Origin: DATMNR01 sp963702765
GTDB lineage: Bacteria; Chloroflexota; Ktedonobacteria; Ktedonobacterales; Ktedonobacteraceae
DNA: 64,000 nucleotides
NCBI GenBank assembly: GCA_963702765.1
Contig: CAVPEB010000015.1
Coordinates: 34,065-98,064 of the forward strand
Reading direction: 5' to 3'
Positions 50,441-59,272 of the stretch are shown piece by piece (position 1 is the stretch's first letter; every line of letters starts with the position of its first letter). Both the position numbers and the translations under genes were made by a program. The notes under the pieces are model-generated. The model did not search any database, was not told the DNA's origin, and saw only the letters and a program-made list of their open reading frames with translations.

Positions 50441-51089
50441 ATGGACCACATTCGCATCCTGATTGCTGATGACCATCCCGTCTTTCGCTACGGCTTGCGT
50501 GCGCTGCTTTTAGCAGAGCCGACCACCTCGGTGGTCGGCGAGGCCACGACAGGCGCGGAAGCTATTGAGAAAGCCTTATCTCTCCAACCAGATGTGATCC
50601 TCATGGATCTCAATATGCCTGGTGTCAACGGCATTGAGGCGACGCGCCGTATCCTTGCACAGACCCCTCATGTGAGCATCCTCGTCCTGACGATGTTTGA
50701 TGACGATGACTCGGTCTTTGCAGCGATGCGGGCCGGAGCACGAGGCTACCTGCTGAAGGGAGCAGAAGGAGAGGAAACCGTGCGTGCGATCCAGGTGGTA
50801 CATGGTGGCGAAGCGATCTTTAGCCCGTCCATCGCGCAGCGGTTGATACAATACTTCGGCACATCGTCCACCGACTGCTCCACCCCAATTGTTTCCCGAT
50901 TTGACCGAGCGCGAGCGTGAAATTCTCGCGCTCATTGCACAAGGCTACACCAACCCCTCAATTGCTGAGAAACTGGTACTTAGTCCAAAGACAGTGCGCA
51001 ACCACGTCTCGAATATCTTCAGCAAGCTACAGGTTGCCGGTCGAGCTGAGGCAATCATCCGTGCACGCGATGCTGGATTGACCCAGTGA
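50441..51089 (+). pseudogene. NarL/LuxR-type response regulator, frameshifted between receiver and HTH
   Basis: Receiver domain (residues 4-120): acidic pocket IADDHP, phospho-acceptor Asp in DVILMDLNMPG (about residue 57), LVLTMFDDDD switch Thr and LLKGAEGEE lysine. After SPSIAQRLIQYFG the frame shifts at a CCCC run near 50883. The other frame continues LFPDLTEREREILALIAQGYTN and LVLSPKTVRNHVSNIFSKLQV, the LuxR HTH, ending at 51087-51089. Repaired length about 215 residues, standard for the family. It is the obvious partner of the histidine kinase 98 bp upstream. As written, the receiver would be made without its DNA-binding domain. Confidence 0.88.
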
Positions 51090-51284
51090 TTGGCCGATTA
51101 CAAACTTAATACAGCTAATATCATGAATTAAGGAAGAGGTGTGGCAATTGTCGAAGAATCACAAGCTGTCGAGTAAAAATCTGGAAAGTTAAAAACAGAG
51201 GAGTCAGCAGATTGGTTTCATCTGGTCACCTTTCCAAACAGTCCTGCTAACACCGATTTTAATTGTCCATTCGGCCCTTACGTC

Positions 51285-51383
51285 TACATAAAAGTGTACA
51301 ATGCGGAATTGCATTTCGCTTCTGATGTGCCTTGAGGATGCTCATGCATATGTTTTGAGAGCTTTTCCAATGACAGCAAAACT
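51285..51383. repeat. Dispersed non-coding repeat, copy 4, left fragment
   Basis: Contains the acataaaagtgtacaatg, ttctgatgtgcct and atgacagcaaaact blocks of the family, then is interrupted by the ISL3 element at 51384. Continues at 53082. Confidence 0.65.
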
Positions 51384-53081
51384 GGTTCTCCCGCAACTTT
51401 CGTGAATCAGGAAGCCTGAAGCACACGTTGACGCAACAGATCAAACTGAGCCCGGCCATACATGCTGCGTTTGATCAATTTGAGCCGATTGATGTGTCCC
51501 TCGACTGGCCCATTGCTGTAGGGCAGACTCAGACCGGCTTGCACTGCCGCTTTATCGCGTTGGATCCCTGCGGCGAAGTGCTGCAATTCCGGTAAGTCAC
51601 TGCTGCTGACTTCTTGCAGCCAGCCATCTAGCCGTTCTTGTCCCTGCCGCAGTCGCAGCATGCCCCGAAAGCTTTGCGCCAGTTGGTAGGCCTTCGCGAT
51701 CTGTGGACTAGCCTGACAGATACGAACCAGTTCTTGCCGTTGTTGCTCATTGAGTTCCTCTGGCTGCCGGATCAACAGCCACACAGCTTGTTTCGCTGAG
51801 AACGGTTGCTGCACAGCAGCCGCACTGGTTGTCGTTTGCCCTGCTGGCAGCAGCGTTGCTTGCAAGAAGGTCAGGTAGCGATAGACAGCCCGCTCGGAGC
51901 CACGATAGCCCAAGGCTTTGAGCTCCTGGCACACCTGTGAGCCCTTGCGAACTCCTTCTTGCCACCGTTTGAGCACATAGGCTTTGTAGGGATCGATCAC
52001 ACTGCGACCACGAGAGTGATGACGACGATGGGGAGCGGCTCCACGGGCCAGCCAGCGGTATATCGTGCGTTCGCTGAGACCCACGCGCAAGGCGATCTGC
52101 TCTGGAGGGAATCCGTGCTGGTGCAGCGCATGAATGTGGGCATACTGATCCTGCCGTTGGGCAAGCGAAGCTGAAATGGCTAGGGGATGCGAGGCCTCGA
52201 TGATCGCTACTTTTCTTCCCGTCTTCTGCTTCGGCTGGCACCATGCTGACATGATTGCGATTGCGCGCTAACAGATGAGTCAAAGCTTCAACCAAATTCT
52301 GCAGTAGATGCCAGCGATCAGCCACTTAAATCGCTTGTGGAGCGCCTATCTGCGCAGCTGTGGCGTACTCACTCCAGCGGTCGCGACTGATCACTTCCAC
52401 TTCGGGATGCTGCTCGAGCCACGTACACACGGTTTGCACCGAACGATCGGGAAGGAGGTCAACTGGTCTTCTCGTCTCCAGATCACAAATCAAGGTGCCA
52501 TAGCGTAAGCGGCGTTTATAGGCCCAATTATCAATGCCAATGATCTTCACCGGTGGCTGTACAGGGGGCTCGACCTCCCGCACAAGCCTCAACAAGCTAT
52601 CAGGGCTGATTGACACACCGAGCTGGTTGCTCAGACGCGCTCCCGCTTCCCCTCCTAAGGCCAAGCCGAGCTGCGTTGCAGGACGTCCTGCAAACGCACC
52701 GTGCGTTGGGCATGAGGACGGAGAAGTGAAGGCATACGTTCGGCAAAGGTTTTGCATGGACAGCATGCATGGTCGCAGAAGAAGCGACGTACCTCAATTC
52801 CTAAGCGCACAGGCCGACCACTGACTGGGAGATCACTTGGCTTGCGCTGGTAGCGGCTGTGGACGCGCTTGGTTTCGTGTCCACACGTTGGACACATAGC
52901 CGTGAGCACCTCCTAACGAAGGGTCACGGTCACACCATTGTCGACTGCAACCTGTTCAATACTCAGGTTGACATTCTCTGGAAGTAAAATCATATGGGTA
53001 AAGGTCTATCCTTGAAAGAGTTAGAAGAGGAAAAGGTATACTTCATTATAGCACTTTTATCACGAAAGTTGCGGGAGAACC
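51384..53081 (-). mobile_element. ISL3-family insertion sequence
   Basis: A 1698-bp element. Its ends are perfect 22-bp inverted repeats, GGTTCTCCCGCAACTTTCGT plus GA on the left, mirrored at 53060-53081. It carries one broken transposase on the minus strand and about 170 bp of non-coding sequence upstream of it. Flanks read CAAAACT (left) and CAAACCT (right), an imperfect match where an 8-bp target duplication is usual for the family. It is inserted in a copy of the TGACAGCAA dispersed repeat. Confidence 0.9.
51407..52909 (-). pseudogene. ISL3-family transposase, two frameshifts and one in-frame TAA
   Basis: N-terminal zinc-binding part (MCPTCGHETKRVHSRYQRKPSD, VRRFFCDHACCPCKTFAER) starts at a GTG at 52909 or, better placed after AGGAGG, the ATG at 52897. 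The first shift, near 52680, leads to LGLALGGEAGARLSNQLGV. The DDE-type core follows: IIGIDNWAYKRRLRYGTL with the first Asp, and VISRDRWSEYATAA with the second. TAA at 52328-52326 then separates APQAI from VADRWHLLQNL; relatives read AIQVADRWH. The second shift, near 52250, leads to a helix-turn-helix (PEQIALRVGLSERTIYRWL) and the C-terminal SNGPVEGHINRLKLIKRSMYG, with the last catalytic Glu in VEGHINRLK. As written it is inactive. Confidence 0.88.
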
Positions 53082-53300
53082 CAAACCTGACAGCAAAACC
53101 AGCAATTGACAGCAATTACTGGCGAACAGTGGCGAATAATCGATCCGCTTGACAAGCATATCGCGAACGATGGCGAACACGAGCGAACGCCCAGGACAGA
53201 GCCTCTCGCTCAGTGGGAATCCGAAGAATATGATTCGTTAACCAAGGTGGGATGCTGATTAAATCTATTTCTCCAGCGCTCTTTATCCCATTTGACAGCA
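53082..53300. repeat. Dispersed non-coding repeat, copy 4, right fragment
   Basis: Continues copy 4 after the ISL3 element: caaacctgacagcaaaacc, ttgacagcaattactggcg, the gcgaac-rich stretch, agagcctctcgctcagtggga, and ends catttgacagcaaactgg. Very similar to copy 3, including cgaataatcgatccgc. Confidence 0.65.
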
Positions 53301-53333
53301 AACTGGAAACGACTGTCGTGTAAGTTACGAACA

Positions 53334-54461
53334 TCAGACGAGATGTCCAATCTTGGCATTCTTTCCATAAGGATCAGCAACTTCAACTTCGATAAACCAG
53401 AGAGTATGGTCCGCCCCAAACGTGATACTTGTTGGGCCGTTACCAGATGTAGGCAGCGTAAAGTCGCTGATCTTCCCTTCTGTTGTTATTCGTCCAATTT
53501 TGCCTGTCCCACCATATTGGAATTCACTAAACCAGAGATTACCATCGGGTCCTTTTGTGATGCTGCCAAGGATGGAATGGGACAACGTGAACTCATGAAT
53601 TTTGCCCTGTGGAGTGATCACTCCGATCTCGCTGGGTCCATTGTTGGTGCCTATTACGGTAAACCAGAGGTTGCCATCTGGCCCCGCTGTGATACTGGAA
53701 GGGAAGGTATTTGCTGAGGGTAAGAGGAACTCAGTGATTGTGCCTGATGTGGTGATGCGCCCAATAGAGGACCCAGCGTGCCCAATTTCGGTGAACCAGA
53801 GATTGCCATCCGGTCCAGCGGTGATGGCGAGAGGTTCGCCCTGGGCAGAGCCAGCTGGCTCCTTTGTTGGATCAGTACCTGCTGGGTACTGATGGGAAGG
53901 AAGTGAGAACTCGCTGACCTTGCCAGTCAGTGTCATACGTCCAATCTGGCCCTGCTGCTCAGTAAACCAGAGGTTGCCATCTGGCCCTGATGTGATAGCT
54001 GAAGGGAACGTATTTGTTGAGGGCAATGAGAACTCGCTGATCTTCCCCACGGGAGTAATACGCGCAATCTTATTCCCTTCGATAAACCAGAGGTTGCCAT
54101 CTGGCCCTGTTATGATATCGTTAGCCAAAGTATTTGCTGAGGGCAATGAGAACTCAGTCAATGTACCTGTTGGTGTGATTCGTTCAATCTTGCCCGCCTG
54201 AACAGACCCGTTCTGCATTATTTCGGTGAACCAGAGATTGCCATCTGGCCCTGCCGTGATAGTGCCTGGTACAAACTGTGAAGGAGGGAGTGCGTACTCA
54301 TGAAAGATGCCTCTAATCCCCTGGGTAGAAGTTGGTGTTGGGGAAGAGCCTGATGTGGATGATGAGCCACACGCACTGACTAAACCAGCAAGAAAGAGCA
54401 GTGGCAGCAACATAAGCACACTGTGAAGGGGTTCGCGACGAGGGCAGTAGTTCGAGATCAT
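53334..54461 (-). CDS. Secreted Vgb-like beta-propeller lipoprotein
   Basis: About 375 residues. Start ATG at 54459-54461 (MISNYCPRREPLHSV), eight bases after GGAG; an ATG two codons earlier is too close to that site. A lipoprotein signal peptide (LMLLPLLFLAGLVSAC) puts the modified Cys at about residue 31. A Ser/Thr/Pro spacer follows, then about seven copies of a ~45-residue repeat with ITAGPDGNLWFTE and IGRIT, with FSLPS between them. That is the virginiamycin B lyase (Vgb)/streptogramin-lyase-like seven-bladed propeller. True Vgb opens streptogramin B antibiotics, but most members of this repeat family are of unknown function, and I cannot place Vgb's catalytic His and Glu with confidence. 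A surface-bound binding protein is the safer call. Confidence 0.85.
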   Translation of the reverse strand: MISNYCPRREPLHSVLMLLPLLFLAGLVSACGSSSTSGSSPTPTSTQGIRGIFHEYALPPSQFVPGTITAGPDGNLWFTEIMQNGSVQAGKIERITPTGTLTEFSLPSANTLANDIITGPDGNLWFIEGNKIARITPVGKISEFSLPSTNTFPSAITSGPDGNLWFTEQQGQIGRMTLTGKVSEFSLPSHQYPAGTDPTKEPAGSAQGEPLAITAGPDGNLWFTEIGHAGSSIGRITTSGTITEFLLPSANTFPSSITAGPDGNLWFTVIGTNNGPSEIGVITPQGKIHEFTLSHSILGSITKGPDGNLWFSEFQYGGTGKIGRITTEGKISDFTLPTSGNGPTSITFGADHTLWFIEVEVADPYGKNAKIGHLV

Positions 54462-54472
54462 GAACATATCTC

Positions 54473-54962
54473 CTTTATCATCGAAGAGCTGTTTGATAAT
54501 CGAGGCTCCAGTTTCTTCTGGCCGGAATTATAATGACAATTTCTGCTTTAGGAGCGTCGTCAGTTCGTTAAGGCATTTTATTTACATAACTTTTATTTCA
54601 ACACTTCAGCTCTTATTCACAAACTTTCTACAAAAACTATACATTAATAACGAGGAAGAAGACAGATGTCATATGACCTATAGCTGCGCGCGCAAACGAG
54701 CAACAGTCGCTCTCAATTGCTGGAGAAACCGTTATATCAAAATATACGGCCTCATATTCACAAATTCATCACAAGCATCCAACCTTTCGGCACAAAACTA
54801 TCACAAAGAGTTTAAATATCTTTATACCCAAAACTCACGAATTGTTGTGACCTCTTTGTGTTGAAGAACCCTCGCAATGTGAGGTGATTGTGAGAGTCCT
54901 CTGATATCTCTTGAGTATCGGATGATATGTTCTCTCACATCAGAAGTAAGGTAAGGCTGACC
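54473..54962. other. Divergent intergenic region upstream of tryptophanase
   Basis: About 490 bp, AT-rich toward the Vgb-like gene (aacttttatttcaacacttc and similar) and more mixed toward tnaA. It should hold promoters for both directions. Open frames have no ribosome binding site. No terminator-type hairpin is obvious. Confidence 0.4.
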
Positions 54963-54992
54963 ATGAACTCTGTGTGGACTGCTGCTATGTGA
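54963..54992 (+). CDS. Possible tnaC-like leader peptide
   Basis: A nine-residue open frame, MNSVWTAAM then TGA, begins at 54963, with GTAAGGCTGACC before it, and ends 27 bp before the tryptophanase ATG. Like E. coli TnaC it contains a single Trp codon and precedes tnaA. It lacks the TnaC spacing of Trp before a Pro codon at the end, so attenuation by tryptophan-induced stalling is speculative. Confidence 0.3.
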   Translation: MNSVWTAAM

Positions 54993-55019
54993 GTACTCAC
55001 TGTTCGAAAGGAACATCAG

Positions 55020-56411
55020 ATGGATATCTTGGGCTTTCAACCCCATACTCTTATTGAGCCATTTCGTGTCAAAACCGTTACCCCCATTCAAATGACCAGT
55101 CAAGAGCAGCGCATTGCTGCCCTGGCTGCCGCACACTACAATCTCTTTTTGTTACGCGCCGAAAATGTCTTGATCGATTTACTCACAGACTCCGGTACAG
55201 GAGCCATGAGCGCTGCCCAATGGGGCGGTATGATGCAAGGCGACGAAAGCTACGCGGGCAGTAGCTCATTTTACAAGTTTGAGCAAAGTGTGCAGGAGAT
55301 CACCGGGTTCAAACACATCATTCCGACCCACCAGGGTCGTGCAGCTGAACATATCCTGTTTAGCACAATGTGCAAGTCTGGCGATGTTATTCCCAACAAT
55401 TTCCACTTCGATACGACGCGAGCAAACATCGAAGCCAATGGGGCTGAAGCGCGCAACCTCGTGATTGCAGAAGCCTATCAACCCGATTTCTTGCATCCTT
55501 TCAAAGGGAATATGGACGTGGATCGTCTTCAGAGGACTATTGCTGATGTTGGGCCTGAACGAATTCCGCTCGTAATGTTGACTGTCACCAACAATGGTGT
55601 GGGCGGACAACCAGTGAGTCTCGCCAATATTCGAGCTGTCAGTGAGATTTGTCACTCATATGGCATACCTCTCTTCCTGGACGCCTGCCGCTTTGCAGAA
55701 AATGCGTGGTTGATTAAACAACGCGAAGCAGGTTACGCCGACCACAGCCCCTTAAAGATTGCGAGGGAAATGTTTCGTTATGTCGATGGATGCACCATGA
55801 GCGCGAAGAAAGATGGATTGGCCAATATTGGGGGTTTTCTGGCATTCAACAACGACGAATGGGCGGAACGCTGCAAGCTCAAGCTTATCCTGATAGAAGG
55901 CTTTCCTACCTATGGGGGACTTGCGGGCTATGATATGGAAGCGATTGCCATCGGGCTGCAGGAAGTACTCCAGGAAGACTATCTGCGTTATCGGATTCAA
56001 TCCACTGCATATCTGGGTGACAAACTGATGCAGGCTGGTATTCCGATTGTGCTTCCAACAGGCGGACATGCTATCTTTATTGATGCAGGTGCATTCTTGC
56101 CGCATCTGCCTCAGAATCAGTTTCCTGCACAGGCATTGAGCATTGCACTTTACCAGGCTGCTGGGATTCGTGCATGCGAACTGGGCAGTGTAGTCTTCGG
56201 GAGACGTCTCGCAGACGGCACTGAGGAGCCAGCATCTTTAGAGTTAGTGCGACTGGCACTTCCTCGCCGTGTATACACGCAGAGCCATCTGGACTACACG
56301 GTTGAGGCATTGGCCTATCTCGCACACGTTAAGGACCAGATTCGAGGAGTCCAGCTTACCTGGCAGGCGCCTCAACTACGACATTTCACAGCCCGTTTTG
56401 CCCTCATGTGA
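55020..56411 (+). CDS. tnaA: Tryptophanase
   Basis: PLP enzyme splitting L-tryptophan to indole, pyruvate and ammonia; 463 residues, frame intact. It follows E. coli TnaA throughout: IEPFRVKTVTPI start, IDLLTDSGTGAMS, GDESYAGS, IPTHQGRAAE, GGQPVSLANI, the PLP-ring DACRFAENA, Schiff-base lysine in MSAKKDGL, EGFPTYGGLAG, FPAQALSIALY and LRHFTARF at the end. It is preferred to tyrosine phenol-lyase because HFDTTRAN has the Asp found in tryptophanase (Thr in the lyase) and ACELGS lacks the ERG arginine of the phenol-lyase. AAGGA lies about nine bases before the ATG. A short Trp-containing open frame precedes it. Indole could serve as a signal. No tryptophan transporter (TnaB) follows. Confidence 0.9.
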   Translation: MDILGFQPHTLIEPFRVKTVTPIQMTSQEQRIAALAAAHYNLFLLRAENVLIDLLTDSGTGAMSAAQWGGMMQGDESYAGSSSFYKFEQSVQEITGFKHIIPTHQGRAAEHILFSTMCKSGDVIPNNFHFDTTRANIEANGAEARNLVIAEAYQPDFLHPFKGNMDVDRLQRTIADVGPERIPLVMLTVTNNGVGGQPVSLANIRAVSEICHSYGIPLFLDACRFAENAWLIKQREAGYADHSPLKIAREMFRYVDGCTMSAKKDGLANIGGFLAFNNDEWAERCKLKLILIEGFPTYGGLAGYDMEAIAIGLQEVLQEDYLRYRIQSTAYLGDKLMQAGIPIVLPTGGHAIFIDAGAFLPHLPQNQFPAQALSIALYQAAGIRACELGSVVFGRRLADGTEEPASLELVRLALPRRVYTQSHLDYTVEALAYLAHVKDQIRGVQLTWQAPQLRHFTARFALM

Positions 56412-56426
56412 GGGACAAGGAATTTC

Positions 56427-56858
56427 TTACCTGAAGATGCGCCTGTAGTGTTCAGCAACGAGTTCAGGAGGGAAGAAACGGAACAGTGTCACGATGGCAA
56501 TGGCAAAGGCCAACCAATCGAAACTTGCATCGAGTGGGATGCCCAGCACAGAACCGGCGAGAGGCAGAACTGTACTCATAATAGTTTCATTGAGTAGATC
56601 AGGAAAGAGCAAGAGGAAGAGCAATCCACCTATTGCGCTGAAAAAGAATGCCTTACGCCAGAGAGACACACGCCGATCAAACAATAAGGCTTTAACAAGT
56701 CTCCCCGTTTTGAATAGGTGAAAGAAGATTTCGAATCGTCCTGGGCGAGCGGGCTGCTGCATATAATAATCCTGAGACCCTCCTTGCAAAGATCCTTCTA
56801 CCACCTGCGAATTATAGTAATTATTGCTATTTTGTTGTATCGAACTTGAAGAATTCAC
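56427..56858 (-). CDS. Small membrane protein, DUF1232-like
   Basis: 143 residues from a GTG at 56856-56858 with AAAGGAGG upstream, the only strong start. An Asn/Ser/Gln-rich head (NSSSSIQQNSNNYYNSQ) precedes KTGRLVKALLFDRRVSLWRKAFFFSAIGGLLFLLLFPDLL and a second hydrophobic region (FDWLAFAIAIVTLFRFFP). The LW(R/K)KAxFFxAIxYLxxPxDLIPD-like order is that of DUF1232 proteins, here with a degenerate IPD motif. Function unknown. It is convergent with tnaA, with a 15-bp gap; upstream on the same strand are the 9-bp iterons and the 504-residue membrane protein gene. Confidence 0.7.
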   Translation of the reverse strand: MNSSSSIQQNSNNYYNSQVVEGSLQGGSQDYYMQQPARPGRFEIFFHLFKTGRLVKALLFDRRVSLWRKAFFFSAIGGLLFLLLFPDLLNETIMSTVLPLAGSVLGIPLDASFDWLAFAIAIVTLFRFFPPELVAEHYRRIFR

Positions 56859-56938
56859 AAATTACCTCCTTTATATAGCATTATTATATACGCAAAAGGA
56901 GCATCCAGGTTTCAAAAGGTGGGTGATGAGAATGTGCC

Positions 56939-56992
56939 ATTTGTAGCATTTGTAGCGTTTGTCGCACATGTTGCGGTTGTAACGTTTGTTAT
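56939..56992. repeat. Six tandem degenerate 9-bp iterons
   Basis: Six consecutive 9-mers beginning with two perfect ATTTGTAGC units, then degenerate ones (consensus nTTTGTnGC). They lie between the stop of the minus-strand gene at 57007 and the start of the minus-strand gene at 56858. Related to the four-unit array at 59-94, which is also beside a membrane-protein gene. Confidence 0.55.
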
Positions 56993-57006
56993 CGAGAAAA
57001 ATAGGC

Positions 57007-58515
57007 TCAATTTATCTCGCTCTGCTGGGTAGAGGAATCTGTCGATCTTGACGTCTGGCTGCTCTCCAGAGCAGAAACATACTTATTTGACTGCAAGCCC
57101 TTCATCAACAAATTAGGGGCATAACCGAAGACGGCAGCAGCAATCAAGTAATCAAGCCGATTTATATTAAAGATGGATATTAATGAGACCGACGAACCAG
57201 GAATGACCTGAAGAATAAGCATGCTATAGAGGAATGCTCCCCCAATTCCAGCCAGCCCTGAAATCAAGGGCGTGCTTATCAGGCGAACGAGCGAGAGTCC
57301 ATAATCATCACCACCAGCACTTGCTTTCGACTGGCTGTAAATCCTACCAAAAAGACCGGCCATTGCACCAACAATGTAAAACACTACGGCAGCCAGGATA
57401 GCAGTCCGCTCAGGTTGTCCAGCGTTGTTCGCATGCACAATTGCAAGAACAGCCGTACACAGCAACGCATAGGTAACGAAGCCTGTGACAAAGATGCTGG
57501 CCATTAACTGATTGCGAATGGATACAATACCCAAACGTTGATTATCGCGAAATTCATTGAGCGCTCGCCGAATCTCGTGCAAAGTTACTCGTGCATTGGC
57601 TTCCGCGTCGGGGGTAGATGAGGTAATCTTTTCAGCGTTTGTAGCCTGGTCATCACTATCGCTCAGTTGAACGCCAAGCTTTGTCGCAATCTGATGCACA
57701 CCCTGCTCAATCTTGTTGACGCCCTGTTCAATTTCTCCGAGTACCTCAGATTCACCAGAAGACAGGCTACTGGCTGCAAAAACGCTTGCAAACTTGGGAT
57801 CGAGCTTTTTTGTTGCATCGGTCAGATTTGTCAGTAAATCTTGACTATTATCCATTTTGGAGTTGGATATTGCCATATAATCGTGATACGCGCCACTCAC
57901 AACCATTTCGATAGGCTCGATTTCAATCAAGGCTTCTTCGGTACGATGAAGCCAGTTCCAGGCATTGACATATCCCATGGCAAGCACCCAGGGCAACCTC
58001 GAGGTAGAACTGTACATCAAATGATGCAGTTTAGAGAGATTATCATACGCTTCTTCGAGCGCAACTTGCTGATATTGTTTTAACTGTTTTTCAGAGGTAG
58101 TGTTTTGTATGACGAAGAAGCGCGTTTCTAATCGACTCAAACGGTTTTCGATGAGTCCGTAATTATGTGGATTGGCTGCTCTGGCAGAGGTAAGTGCGGA
58201 AAGGGGAAGGGAAAGCACTAACCAAACAATACCGGACACAATAAAACCCCAGAGCACAAGTTGCCAACCTGGAACATTCGATGAAGCAAAATAGAATATA
58301 GCGGTGAATATGGTTGCGATACTGGGAACAATTGCATAGCTCTCTACAAGGGCGGCGCCATATGCTTGCACATGCGGCCATAGACGCGCAAAAAAGCTAT
58401 TGTTCCGCCTGGTGGCGGGCCTGGCACGGGATTTTTCACGATCAGTAGAATTCTGTGCTATCAGTCCAGGTGACGTAGTAATTTCGTCAGTATGAACAGT
58501 AATTTGATCACCCAT
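57007..58515 (-). CDS. Large membrane protein with central helical region
   Basis: About 502 residues. ATG at 58513-58515 (MGDQITVHTDE), eight bases after GGGAG; an ATG two codons earlier is too close. Two N-terminal membrane helices lie near residues 55-115 (IVPSIATIFTAIFYFAS, LVLWGFIVSGIVWLVLSLPL). A long soluble helical middle follows, with coiled-coil stretches (IENRLSRLETRFFVIQNTTSEKQLKQYQQVALEEAYDNL in part, and IEQGVNKIEQGVHQIATKLG). About five C-terminal helices follow (ASIFVTGFVTYALLCTAVLAI, AAVVFYIVGAMAGLFG, LISGLAGIGGAFLYSMLIL, LDYLIAAAVFGYAPNLLM). The tail is Ser/Thr/Gln-rich. No family recognised; it could be a membrane scaffold or sensor. No enzymatic motif. Confidence 0.7.
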   Translation of the reverse strand: MGDQITVHTDEITTSPGLIAQNSTDREKSRARPATRRNNSFFARLWPHVQAYGAALVESYAIVPSIATIFTAIFYFASSNVPGWQLVLWGFIVSGIVWLVLSLPLSALTSARAANPHNYGLIENRLSRLETRFFVIQNTTSEKQLKQYQQVALEEAYDNLSKLHHLMYSSTSRLPWVLAMGYVNAWNWLHRTEEALIEIEPIEMVVSGAYHDYMAISNSKMDNSQDLLTNLTDATKKLDPKFASVFAASSLSSGESEVLGEIEQGVNKIEQGVHQIATKLGVQLSDSDDQATNAEKITSSTPDAEANARVTLHEIRRALNEFRDNQRLGIVSIRNQLMASIFVTGFVTYALLCTAVLAIVHANNAGQPERTAILAAVVFYIVGAMAGLFGRIYSQSKASAGGDDYGLSLVRLISTPLISGLAGIGGAFLYSMLILQVIPGSSVSLISIFNINRLDYLIAAAVFGYAPNLLMKGLQSNKYVSALESSQTSRSTDSSTQQSEIN

Positions 58516-58765
58516 AATCATTACTCCCAGGTGTATATTTCCGCTGGCGAGCTACCCCCACAATGCAAAACTCGCAATCTCTACAAGCAACATTGTACAC
58601 TACTTTTGTGATTCTTTATATATATCAGCTTAGATATTGTACAAATGTATTGCAGTTCAGGGCAGGCAGGAGATAAGCGCACCATTGCTCGTCAGTTAAA
58701 TCTGGTTTAAGTGTATACTAGTATTACGTAGAGTGTAGTTGCTTTGCGAAAGGTGAACTTGAACC

Positions 58766-59005
58766 ATGATGAATGCATTGAGACGGCGCTTCTGGCTTGA
58801 AACAGCTGTGGCAATTGTTACAGGTATTGTATTCGTGATCACTTTGGTGCGCAATGATTGGATTGAAGTCGTCTTCGGTGTCGACCCCGATAGCAACAAT
58901 GGAAGCCTTGAGAGGCTCATCGTTGTAGCGCTTCTGGTTGTGACCATTACGCTCTTCGCTCTTGCAAGCTACGAGTGGCGCAAAGCCCGCACTGCTATTT
59001 CCTGA
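58766..59005 (+). CDS. Small two-TM membrane protein
   Basis: 79 residues; ATG preceded by AAAGGTGA. MMNALRRRFWLETAVAIVTG begins a first helix (about 11-28). A short loop NDWIEVVFGVDPDSNNGSLE leads to a second helix (VVALLVVTITLFALASYEW), and the end is basic. The RFWLE..L...G, W.Ex.FG.DPD.x.G and S.EW layout is one I associate with a conserved small membrane protein of actinobacteria and Chloroflexota of unknown function. Monocistronic. Confidence 0.7.
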   Translation: MMNALRRRFWLETAVAIVTGIVFVITLVRNDWIEVVFGVDPDSNNGSLERLIVVALLVVTITLFALASYEWRKARTAIS

Positions 59006-59272
59006 TGCATCTCAAACTCTGATCTCGGCCGATTGGAGTTGAATTGTAAGAGCTTATACGGTACGAACGTGTCTCACATGTCAATAGAGCCATCCCACGC
59101 TGATGGATTGGGAGCATTTCGGGCTTGATAGGAGGCTCTATCTGGGATTTTGCCCTTGAAATCCAGTGAAGTTGCAATTCTGCCAAAAAGCGAGCGGCTT
59201 GTGCTATACTGCTCATGGTATTCCTTGCACATATGAAGCAAAGATACAACGAACGTATGAAGGAGACAAGCC

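Noticed and set aside
3824..52328. TAA reassigned to glutamine (alternative genetic code)
   Set aside because: TAA also ends intact genes at family-typical lengths, for example the aminotransferase (8502-8504) and the Lgt-like gene, so a global reassignment is not tenable from this window.
53334..54461. Streptogramin resistance gene (vgb)
   Set aside because: The propeller repeats fit the wider Vgb-like family, but it is a lipoprotein and I cannot place the catalytic residues of true Vgb, so resistance is not claimed.
55020..56411. Tyrosine phenol-lyase instead of tryptophanase
   Set aside because: The FDTT aspartate and the ELG (not ERG) motif match tryptophanase, not the phenol-lyase.
56939..56992. 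CRISPR array
   Set aside because: The 9-mers are contiguous, without spacers, and there are no cas genes.
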